From Montifringilla adamsi (taxonomy: Eukaryota; Chordata; Aves; Passeriformes; Passeridae), in the NCBI GenBank assembly GCA_017590115.1, contig JAGGNK010006482.1:558001-622000 (forward strand): a stretch of 64,000 nucleotides of DNA. Direction: 5' to 3'. How positions within the stretch are numbered: the stretch's first letter is position 1; every line of letters starts with the position of its first letter. The notes below the pieces were generated by a model that was not told the DNA's origin, did not search any database, and was given only the letters and a program-made list of their open reading frames with translations. Positions 42,101 to 54,100 of the stretch are shown piece after piece. A program made the position numbers and the translations under genes.

Positions 42101-45100
42101 CATTTATTACAGGCAGGAGCAGAAGCTGTGTCAGGCTAGACTGAACAAGCTAAAGTGCTCAAGACATATGAACAATAAATAAAAGGACAAGTGACTTATT
42201 CCCACAGCTCACCTAAGACCATGAGCTGTTTCAAGTGCCATACAAAGATGGATGCAAGGGCCGAGACTGCATGAGCTCAGGCAGGATGAGGGTCACTAGA
42301 TCATCTCTCACCATCCCAGCCTCCTGGTATCTGTATCAAGGTAGGCAGTGAAAACATACCAAAGCATTCCCTCCTTGGAGAACTTTCATCAGCTGACTGC
42401 GAAAATTATCATCAACTTCTTCACTCTCCTCATCTTCACTGTCAGTGTTGTCTTCATCCGAGGAGTCTTCACTTCCTTCTTCATCCTAAGGAAGGAAAGT
42501 TCATCTCCTGAGCCCACCTCACAAGCCAAACTCAATTCTCAGAAACCAAACCTGAACCCTCCCCTACTGCCTTTCTTCTAGCCCTCAGATCCAAATACAG
42601 ATATCTCAGATAATGGGGTACCAGGTCTCCACAAGAGCTGAAAGTGGAAAGTAATAAAGACTTCTCTTTCATATTAAATAAGGATCAAAGAGAAGCTTCC
42701 AAGGAACAGCTCCCATCTGACCCTCCTCTCTGTAATGCCTCGTGAGTTGAATCTCCACAGTCCTTAAAAACGTGAGATCTGGAATCCAGCTGGCTGTGCA
42801 TCACAGCCATGACTCCATCTTGGCTGCAAAAAGGAGAGGCCTGTGCTCCTTTCAGGATGCAGCTATTTCTTCTCAGAAAGGCATCCATTCAACCAGCCAC
42901 ACCTACAATGCAGGCCAAGAGACTCAAGTATGCACTTCCAACAAGCCATTTGTGTGCTGAAACTTTAAAATAAACCTTAATAGAGCAACAGCCATTTTCC
43001 TCAAATAGAGAAATTATGTTAATCTATTAACCCAGCTCAGGAGAGCCATTAAATATTGAGGATATGAGGAGTGTTTGTCACTGGCAATGGCACAATTACC
43101 GTGTCCTGTGCAGATTTGGTCTTTTTGTTCGATTCTTCCATCACAACGACTGCACTTTCTTCATTTTGCTCTTGGTTAGGGTCAAAAACCTACCAAAAAA
43201 AAAAAAAAAAAAGGACTTGCATTTTTTCATTGTTTTGTTTTTAATCATTTCTTGTGTACAACAGACAGAAATTTCAGCACAGTAAACCAGCTGAATAATG
43301 GAATTTTAAGTAAGGGCATTAACTTTCTGCTTGTTAACATGCTAAGTTTTTTCTGTAAATAACAAAAAAGATGGAGAAAACTGAAGAGGCTGGTGGCATC
43401 ACACAGCTTGATTTGTTACAAATGAAGTATTAGGTTCATCACAAAGTACCTTTGCAATCTACATATTATTTTCTCAGTAGGCATCACCTTTCTTAGTGGT
43501 ATGACCAATTCAGATTTTTAGTGTCACTTATTTTTAGTACCTCTATGAAAAAAGAACCTTTCTAGAAAAAATAAATGTTACCATTTATACTTACATATAA
43601 AATCTACCAGTTATATAAACTGACCCAGGAATTTCTTCAGCCTAAAACTATCAAATAATACAGCTTGAAGTTAGCAGATCTCAGGCTCCTGTAAAAAAAC
43701 CAAACTCCACCTCCACAAGAACAAAAAATAGCCTAAACTACAGCTCAAACTCAGTAGCACACATCATTGGACAGCTCCTAAATCAAGTGGACTTCAAATT
43801 AAACCCAAAATCGAGACATGCTTGTACATACATCTGTTAGGGACAAAACAGGCAAACAGTACAAGGCCCTGCTAGTGCCTCACTTACATCCAGGATCAGC
43901 TGCAAGCCCCTCTTGGTCAGGTTAGGGCATATCCATACAAACACACTCTTGGAAATCCGACGTAAGAGGAGGCTGGGTTGGGCAAGGAGGGAGAGAAGGA
44001 TTTCCACCATCACCTCAACCCATCCTGGCTCCGAGTCGTCTGCACAGGAACAAACAAACAATGACAGGAAGAGGCATTGGTATATCAGTAAGAAACTACA
44101 GAAAAATTCACCAAGGAATAAAATTGTCCTTCTAGCTGACTCTTAAAAGTACCACTCAGTAACACAGACCAGAAGGCTGGGAGGAAGAAACCACAGGGAG
44201 AAACATGCTTGAAATGGTCTTTTGACCACTGCAAAGGCTCACCAGGTAACAAAGTCACTATTTATTAAATCTTTACTTAGATTAGCAGCTCTGCAAGTTG
44301 TCTGACACCTACTTGGCCACATTAAAGCAATTAACTGCTGGTCAGCAAAAGTATATATTTTATATTTTATAGTGTTTCCAGTGAAATCAGAAGTCACAGC
44401 AGCCCATAAAAAGCGATGGCATTTGAAATTTGTCATTTAGTCCAAAAGTTTGGGAATCCTGCTCTACAACCAACCAAACCACCAAAGAATTACAGCTTTT
44501 ATTTTCACAGTGCCCTCAAATTGATTTAAACAGATTTCAGGAGAACAAGACCACAGTTAGAGAGGAAATCAGAAGAGCAAGCCAAGTTTTTTTCTGACCA
44601 AGTCCCAACCTAGAGGGTCCACAGGCCCCAAACAAGGATCAGCCTCCATCTCCAAACATGCTGTGTATACACAGAGGACACATTTAGCTTGCTCAGAACT
44701 CAAGCTGAGAAGGAAACATGTTTCATGCCTGCTGGGTGTTCAAGCCCACAGCTCTGCCAGGCAGACACCACCAGCCACTGGCCTGCACAGAGCAATCACT
44801 CAAGGAGAACGAACTCCCTTGGAGTGCTCACCCAAACAAGGGCAGCTGTGGAGCTCAGCTCTCCTTTCCAAGGCACACAGGAACACAACCCACTGACAGG
44901 GCAGACAGAGAGCTGGAGCAGAAGACTTAGAATGGCACGGAAAGAGAATGAAGAAGGGATTCTCCTGGGGTTAAGTACATCAAGCCAGAACCAGTGCTTC
45001 ACTAACACAGAACTGCCATCTTCTGTCTTTGACAGACCACTAACAATCCCACTCCCTTTCCTTCTGTAGGAAGGACTCACCAGTCTTCTTCTTCTTCTTG

Positions 45101-48100
45101 GCTTCTTTGCTGAATGCCCTCTCTGTGCAGTTCAGAAGGTCACTCAGAACATCCACTGTTTCAGACTGATTCTGTTTGATCACAAACAGACAGGGAACAG
45201 GCTCAGAACTCCCCACTACCAACAACAACAGAAGGAATATGCCCCAAATCTAAGGACCACTCTAAACAGGCACAAATATTACAATTACCTACCACAACTC
45301 TTTTGCAGAAAAAAAACCCTCAAGTTTTTGCTGTTCAAGTCAGCAGCAAATCGAGGGCAGAACTAATGGTCAGGCCAAGCTTTGCCCACTACGTGTCTAC
45401 AGACAGCATAAGAATCACAGCTTATTAGCTGCCAGTTGCCCATTTTCAGAAGGCAGAGGTTCTGAAAGGCTAGATCTCTGAACACAGAGAAACTCCCCAT
45501 CTGCGTGTTCAGAAAGCCCAGCTATCACCCTATTTTATACTACAGAAATATTCCTTAGAGATGTTACCTTGAAAAGATGAACGGCCACTGAAAGCAGAAG
45601 TTGTTGGAAAGCACCAATTTTGGCACTGTCTGATTTGTTTTCCTTCTGCAGATTCTTCACAGACTGAAGTGTTCTGAAGAAAGAAACCTCTCTGAGTTTT
45701 TCATAATTACAACAGCAAAAGACTAAAAATGTGACCTTTGTGTACTTAACATTTCACCTATTGGCACTGGATACTCTTTTAGTACACAATCTTAACCCAG
45801 TAATAGTATCTGACTGAATGTGGGTTATAAAAATATATACATTCCTAATAACCACAGCCAAAGCTAGACCTTTATGGGGAATCAAACTCAGAAAAGAGTC
45901 ATTGAGGAGTTTGTACTGGCATTATTAAGAGAAAAGATGAGCAGACTGTTACAATCATGTTTGGGAGAAGGACGATGAAGAAAAATAGAAAAGGACACGG
46001 GTATCACATAGTTAACACATAGAAGGGAGAGGAAGAAAGGAATGGGGTGAAAAGAAACAGAAAGAAACTCTGAAACCCAGCCATGGGTGCAGGATACTCA
46101 AAGGCAAGAAAAAGAACTGCCACTGCCTGTGAAATGGCTGTGCTACACAACCAGAACACCAGGAGGCAAAGAGAACACAACAGCTCTTTTACTCTCCTAA
46201 AGAGAAACCAAGACTAGGGCTTTCCTCCCTTTCTTACTTCACCAACCCAGCACCCAGTTTCCCAAGCATCTCACCTCTCCCAGATATCCCTCTGTTCCTT
46301 GGTGAAAGGTTTCACAGCTTTGACATGCTCACTGGAGAGCAGCATGTTGGCATACTCAACGAGGAGAAAGATCCACAGCTTCCCATCTGCAGTCACACCA
46401 TGGATGTGCTTCTCTCTCAAGGCTGCAGCCTTTGCTGTATCCCCCAAAACAGGCAGGGTGTTTAATGTCTGAAGTAACCTGCAAAGAAACAGCACCATGT
46501 TACTGTCAGAGGAACCAAATGGCCTGCTCCTACTTACCAAAATAATACCCACCATCAAAGCACTCTCATGCTAGAGCTCTGGTCACCCACTGCAGCCAGA
46601 CCGACAGTGCCCAGCTTTCAACCCACACATGTAGCCAAGACAGTAGTGTAGAGCTCATTATCTTGGTGGTCCCAAGCCACCTGGTACTCTCAAGGACACT
46701 ATTAATCTCAGTTTTTTCTCACTCTGTGTCCCACCATGTCCTCTACTTTTCTTCCACTGAGGTTTGGCAATCATCTAAAAACATCTAATACCAACTCTAT
46801 CTTCCTTGGCACAGGGAGGGCTGTGGAGTCACCAGCATCTCACACACAGAGTGGCCAGAAAGGCAACAGCCACCAGCACCCAGCACCTCCCTCTTGGGTC
46901 CTTTCCCTTCCAGCTTGCAACACAGACAATGGAAATACTATGGGAAAAAGCAGTATGAGCTCAACTCCACACCTGCCATATCATCTCACATATACTCATC
47001 ATCTCATATACACTCATTTGTCATGGACAAAGCATGATCTCTGAAAAATCCATCTCCATAAAAAAAGCCATTTCCTAGTCCTAGTCAAAGAAATGCTCCT
47101 ACCATTAGCAGCCTACCATTCCAAACTTCTTGCCCCACCATTCACAAGGTGATCTTATCCTCAGGGAAAAAGAGAAATTTCCAAGCTTAAAGCATGCAAT
47201 CAAATCCTTACCCAAAGAAGTAGTTTTCTGTCTCCGTATGATCCCGTTCATTTAGGGGCTCTGATGGAAGGACACTAGCCTCAGCTATCTGGGAATTCTT
47301 CTTCTTAGCAACAAAGAAAGCATGGAAGAAGCAAAACCTAGAATAGACAGAAATAGGAACAAAATGAAAACCCAGATTGGTCATAACAAAGCAAAATCAG
47401 CCCATCCATGCAAACCAAACAGCTCCACATTCAAGGAAGTCCAAGCACTGAAAAAAGCACTGTTTACAATGAGACTCTTTTCTCGAGATACACAGGGTAA
47501 AGAAGAGAAAAAGATGCTCAGGACTTCACAAAAGTGAAGCACCAACACTTAAGACCACAAAACACAATACTAAGACTGTCAGATGTGGGTCACACTCTCC
47601 AAGACACTTTAAGTGACAGAAGAATACTTATTAAGACCTGATGCTAAAAATAGTACCTTCAAGCAGTTTAGGCAAGCAGGAATGGAAAATTTATTGAACA
47701 TAAATTTCAATAAATAAATTTACTGAAAATAAAATAAATGAAAATAATTTTTTTATTGAAAAAAAATTGAAAATAAATCACAAATTATGTGATTTTAAGT
47801 GCCAATTACTTATGACACAGGTTAGTCTGATTATGCAGAAGGTATTTTAAAAACAAAACTTAGTCTCCTAAATAATTTGTTATGGAGCATTTCCACTACT
47901 GGATTTGCCGAGTGTCATGGGGACAGCTTATCTGGAATGCTGCTGCTGAGCTACAGAGGATTATCCCAAGCACATGTGTCTTTACATCAGTCTCACCTGG
48001 CAATGTCCATCACAAGGCTCTCTTCTTTTCTGGTGGCACTTTCAGTGATGTTAACCAGCCGGTGCATGATCCATCTTCTCAAACGAGCAATCTTCTGTTG

Positions 48101-51100
48101 TGCTCTTTGAATAAGAAGGAGGGCACAATCAGCAGTTTGAACACTAACCCAACATAAATACACTGCACAATCCACTGCATCAAGAAGTGACTTTCAGATA
48201 TTCAGAGGCTTTACACTAAAACTGGCAAAGTTATGTAGTAACAAAGCAATAGGTAAGAAAGAAGAGATATAATCTTCTCAGGTTTGCTTTTCACTATGCA
48301 AAAGGCGACCTATTTACCCCACAGAGTCTGCAGATGAGCAAAAAGCACTTCCAAGAATTGCAGCAGTCAGCAGAGTGAGGTTTATAGGTGCCAGGTAACA
48401 CATAACCTGGCCTGAATGTCAGCATGTCTAACACAGAGGTAAAAGAGAGCCACAATTCCTACACAGACCTGAGAAGCTGTAGTGAAAGAGGAAACCAGGA
48501 GACATATTCTCCAAAGCAATTGTCAGGACTAGAAAAAGAAGAGAAAAGGCTCTTTTGGTGATGCAGTCTGCTTTGGGCAGGCTGGATGGTTCTCAATATG
48601 CTTGCACAATTTGCAGAATTGAATTTCATTCCAGTTAAAGAGTCAGATTCTGGGGCTAAACTTTCTGAGACAGAGGAAATAAACAATTGTCAACTCATGG
48701 CAAGGGAACCAGCAAATGTTGAGAGGAAGGTGCCATATCCACATACTCACATGTCTGCGTTCTGCCGGTTCTGTTTCTGCCGGTTACTTGAGAAGTCTAA
48801 ACAACAGTCCAAGTCTGGCCTGAGGAACATGTCTTTGAGCCAGCAGATGTATTTTTGCAAGGTCACTGCCTGCAGGTGTCTCACTACCCTGGAAGCACTC
48901 AACAACACTGGCCTCCCTTGATTGGTAAGGGTAGAGAAGCCCATCATCACAGCCAGTTGCCTCTCTGGGTCATCGCAGCCACTCAGAAATGTATCTATAT
49001 ATCCCTCCATTTCTGCAGCAAACTTAAATCCCTGGGGAGACTGAAAAACATGGTCAAAGAAGCAGGTCAGGAACTTCGCACTCAGACTGAATGGCTCTGT
49101 AAATAAAAATCATAGAATCAGAGAATGGCCTAGATTGGAAGGGACCTCTCAAGTGAATCATATTTATTTACTCCCTTGTTGATTAAAAAAGTGGAATCAG
49201 GAAGATAACTGCCAGTAAATAACAGACTCCAGCTTTGTCTAGCTCCATCTTCAACAATCACCAGAATCCCATAAGGAACTACAAGGTAACAGCATTTACT
49301 TCTCAAAACAACCTATGTCAAGAAACAAAACAAACACCAAAACCCAAATCAAATTCAAACAAAGATCTTTTCATCATTATTCTCTCATCATCAACAATAT
49401 TAGGAGCTTCTTCCATTTAGTCCCATTGTTTCCAGGGGATTTGTACATTTCAGATAGGAACAAAAAAAAATTTGAAGCACATGGAAGATCACAGCCTAAT
49501 TTACTGTGCAACAAGCACAAAAAGTAAGAAATAGGAAAACTACTAAGCCAGTGGATAAATCCTGGAGAAAGCTGGTCCATTTAGGGAGGCACCATGGTAT
49601 GCAGTAGTTGCAGAGCAAACCTACGCACCTATGGCTGCTCTGATAAAAGAACAGAAAGATCACACAGACCTATCTCTCCCAAGAGACAACAACTATTTCT
49701 GGGTGCATCTGAGGAGGTTTGGGATTGTGTTACCACAAAAAGCTAAGCTAAAATCTAGTTCTATCAGTATTCCCCTTTTATTTTTCCTCTCTTTACTGCA
49801 GCCTTGTGTTGTTTGCTGGCTTCCCAATAGGGAAAGAGGAAGAGGAGCTCCAAAATCCAATTCCAAATAATTTTTGTGCTAAAACCTCAGATGTTTATTG
49901 AAACAAGCACTAACAAACAAAAGCAGGAGTTGTCCCTTTTTGCCTTTGCCTTCCAATGTTCATGCGACACCCAGCACAACGATAAACAAAAAGGAGTTTC
50001 TGGACACACAAAAGCAAAGGGACTGTTAAAGGACAACACATGACACTGTCAATTTGCTGAGGGCTGCCCTTCCTCTGCTTCCCCCCTCATTAGAGCTTTC
50101 CTGGCAGCAGCCATGAAAACAGGTGAGGCAGAGCTGAACAGTTTCCATACCCTTAAAATAGGCAATGACAATCAAATATAGGCTACACTCAGTCCACTGC
50201 AACCAGTGGTCATACAATAACCTTGCTTTTAGTAAGAGTTCAATGTCTAAATTTACATAAACTTTTTTTATACAAGATTATTTGAAACTAGAAGTGGGGC
50301 AGAGACTTCTTTGTGCTCAAGACATGGCCTTTAGCTTGTTCAAAGACCTACCTGAGTTGCTACCACGTGTTCTCCATAGTGCAGCATCACCTTCCCTTTG
50401 AGAACCACCTGCAGCTGCTCCAGGGACAGCAAGGGGAGAGCACTGCCCAGCAACCGGTAGCACATGTAACTGAGTGGGAACAAAGAACATTCCCTCAGGC
50501 TAAAGCACAGCACTAAATCCACACACAGGGCCCAGACAGAGAGGAAGTGCTGGGGCAGGGTACAGGAGCATACAGGGAGATGGAAGTCAAAACATCTGAG
50601 TCAAGAAACAGAAGGATAACATGGGAAACCACCAAAAGTGTATGTTAAAACAAACCTCACAGGTCCTGATTTCTCCTTCAATAGCCCATTCTCCACAACT
50701 TCATTCCAGAACAGTTCAAAGGCACCTTCCTTCAGTGCAACTTGTAGCAAATCAAACACTACACTGGGTAATTTCTTGTCTTCCTTCTCAGACTTGGCAG
50801 CACTTTTCAGAAGCTCTACAAGTCTAGAAGAAGAAATAAAATAATGGGAGAGATCTGACCTGAAAGGGAATTGTTGAAGGCCAAATTCATCCTGCTGAAA
50901 GACACAGAACTGCAGGCTGTGCCCCCTGGGAGAAATGACACAACTATAACTTGGGAACTTGCATAACAATTAACACCTAACCCTTAGCAGCACCTGCAGT
51001 GGCAAATACAAGCAGGAATCAGAATCACAGCCACATTTCTCCCACTGCTAGCCAAGAGGAAAATAATGTTCATTTAAACCTCCTTATTTAAGAACTTACC

Positions 51101-54100
51101 TGGAAACATTTTCCTCATTTACAACAGTAGGTGAGCCAAACAGCTTCTTCAGCTTTTTAGGTTTCAGAACACCAGGGAATTTCTGCATTCCCACAAGCAA
51201 AAGGTGCAGGTTCTCTGGAGATGTGAAGGCTGAAGAGAGGTCACCTTGCAATATGTCAAACAGGACCTCCTCAAACACAGTTTCAGGTACCTAGACAGGA
51301 ACGAGCGTGAGAGCATATAAGAAATATCTCAGGGAATTTTACTAACTTGCAGTGAAGTAAGCACATCAAAGTATCTGCATTGGAGGACATTACTAAAAGC
51401 TTGCAGTGTTCTGGAAACTCTAGAAATAGTCTTTGGTGACACAATGAAAAATAAATAATGGATGTGTCCATGACTGCCAGACAGTCCCAGGTGCTTAACC
51501 ATGGGGAGCAGGACACTATGCTGCCATCAGACAGCAATTCTGGTCAACTGGTCAACTGACTCCAGCTGCAATTGTTCTCTTGCCGTCTGACTGCTCTGCC
51601 TGTACAGCCAGGCAACCCAGGGACAAGGAAACTCTTTATTTAACAGTGCTAGTCTTCACATCTACAAATAATATCCACTTAAAAAAAGGAAATAAACTCT
51701 TTTTTTACTACATCCTCAGAGCTCTTTACTCCTTGTCCCTACATAATTTCATTCCCAACACCCCAAAATTCAACTTTAGGCCCAGGTTTGCTGCATAAAA
51801 AAGGTTTTTTGTTCAGTTTTCAGCATACATCTCTCCAAAGGAGCACATGGTCTAATACATAATTCAAGCAAATGGGAAACAACAGGCTGTGGGATTGTCC
51901 ACAATGAAGTCAAACCAAGCCAAACTAGAGCACCCTTCCCAGAACACAAGCACCTGCCCACAGGCAATAGAGGGACAGCTCCCACTGTTTACACTCACTC
52001 TTCCACAACCCCTATAACTTCCGGCTATGAACAAACTAAGGAAAATCAAAAAGCCAAAGCCAAGCCTTCTCTTCCTCCCACCCCACAGGCCCCAAGCCCA
52101 CACGCTGTGCCTGTACCTCAGAGGTGATGTCAATGAGGGTTTTGCGTGGCAGATCTCTGAGGTGTGTTTGGTGATTTGTCAGCTGCTGGAGAAGCTGGAT
52201 GCTCTCCAGCAGAGCCTTCCGGTCCTACAAAGGAAAGATAAGCCAAAACCAGAGGATATATATCAGAAATCAAGCTGAAGGCTCAGGTAATAATCCACTC
52301 TTTATATGTTCATGGCTACTTGTAATAAGAAACACGCAATTGTTTCTTGATTGGTCACTCAGCTTTTTCCAAAATCATGTTTTCCAGCAGGATATGACAA
52401 CAGATCCCTTCTTTCCAGGAGAGGTAAGAGCCTCCTGTACTATTTGACACAGTTCCTACATTCTCCTCAGGAACAGACATTAAAAAGGCACAAAGAGTCC
52501 ATGGATGGCACAATAGAAACAAACTGAACTTGATGCTTCAAGTGCCACTGCATCGATTACCCAGCGACCCAGCCTTTCTCTGTCAATCCTCTTTCCACAG
52601 CAGAAGCCCCAGTAGCAGAACTGACACACCTGACAGCAGTGTTACCTTCACAAGCCGCCCAGACTGGAACAGAGCCATCACTCCAAAAAAGTTCCCAAAA
52701 GCAGCATTTCTCACAAGTTTCTGAAAGGGAAAAAAAAAAAAACCAAAAAAGAAGAAAATAGGTAAAAATCTACTTTCCTGAGAGGCTATAGCTCATATAC
52801 AGCTACACAATCTGTGAAGAAAGATGGCAGGAAAATCCAGCCTTGAACACCCCACCATGGGAAGAGAACATACTGAAAAGCAAGCCCCTACACAATGGTT
52901 AAGAACTGTCCTAGAGTACCTCTTCATCACACTGACAACTCTCACCTAAAACAGGGCCAGATGACAACGCCATCAACTTCAAATTTCTAGAAATATTTGT
53001 TACTTCATTTTAGTCACTTGCTTTAACGTGAACCCCAAAACTACACTATACACCAAGACTTCAAAGAATAGAGAACAATTAAAGTAGCAGTTGGCAAGTT
53101 GCCATGAACTTACTTACTTTTTTCACTTTTTCCAGATTGTGTTTTTCTTTTATCTGTTCCAAAATGCTGCACAGCGGAATTTCCTCAAAAGCCTGCAGAA
53201 CCTGAGGAGAGAGATGAGTAGCTGTTTGCAGTTCTTCCATTTCATGACATTACCTTGGGTTAAGCTAAAATAGAGCCGAAGAGTTGTTCAGCACAGCAGC
53301 AGATGTGCTGCTTTATCAGGCCAGAATAAAGACAACCAGATCAGTAAAGATGTATAGAACAGGAAGTAGGCTGGAAGAGCTGGGATTGTGATGCTTGGAG
53401 AAGGTTCCAGGGAGGGCTCAGAGCTTCTTCCAGTGCCTAGAGGCTCCAAGAGAGCTGCAGAGGTACTCTGGAGTCCCAGAGTGCCAGGACGAGGAGGAAT
53501 GACTTCACATTGACAGAAGGTCAATTTAGGTTAGCTATTAGGAAGAAACCATTCCCTGTCAGGGCAGTGAGGCTCTGGCACAGGTTGCCCAGAGAAGCTG
53601 TGGCTGCCCCATCCCTGGAAATGTTCAAGGCAAGGCTGGATGGGAATTGGAGCAACCTGGTTTAGAGGAAGGGCAGATATCCCACATCACCCAACCAAGA
53701 CCAAGAGCAAGACAGTTTTAAGAAGCAGTAATAGTACTAAACAGAAAATAACTGAAAACTTGTAAAATTTGGTCAAAATTTGGTCAAAATTTGGTCAAAA
53801 TTTGTAAATCAAGGATGGTCCTTCAAGCAGGACTGAATTCTGCAGTATGAATGTGATATTGATACAGCGTGTAACTTTATAAGTTTCTAAAGCAGAGTAG
53901 CACCATTTAAAACTACGGTTATTGTGAGAGCCTTCCCTCCCATGAGCACAGAAGGGAATCCTCTAGACATGCACAGACAGCAGAAGTGACCCCAAGCATG
54001 GACAGAGGCTGCCGAGGGTTCTGATCCGCGCTGGGAAACACTGACCTGCGCCAAGGCCAAGCTGAAGCCAGGGCGGGCGGCCTCGCGGGTGGCTCCCAGT

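Larger units (their letters stand above)
35680..53117 (-). other. MYBBP1A: MYBBP1A introns 3 to 21 (grouped)
   Basis: These introns run from about 190 bases (50470-50655) to 2.3 kb (35680-37936), most 0.4-1.3 kb. Intron 20 (38043-39350) has a 113/100-bp tandem duplication. Intron 8 (49041-50351) carries a short CR1 3'-end fragment. Intron 10 (47338-47996) has an AT-rich stretch at 47690-47790. Intron 15 has a poly-A run near 43195-43212. The rest of these introns show nothing I can support. Confidence 0.7.
53202..54045 (-). other. MYBBP1A: MYBBP1A intron 2
   Basis: 844 bases, about a third of it a CR1 fragment (53380-53690) followed by an 11-bp minisatellite (53764-53803). Confidence 0.8.
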
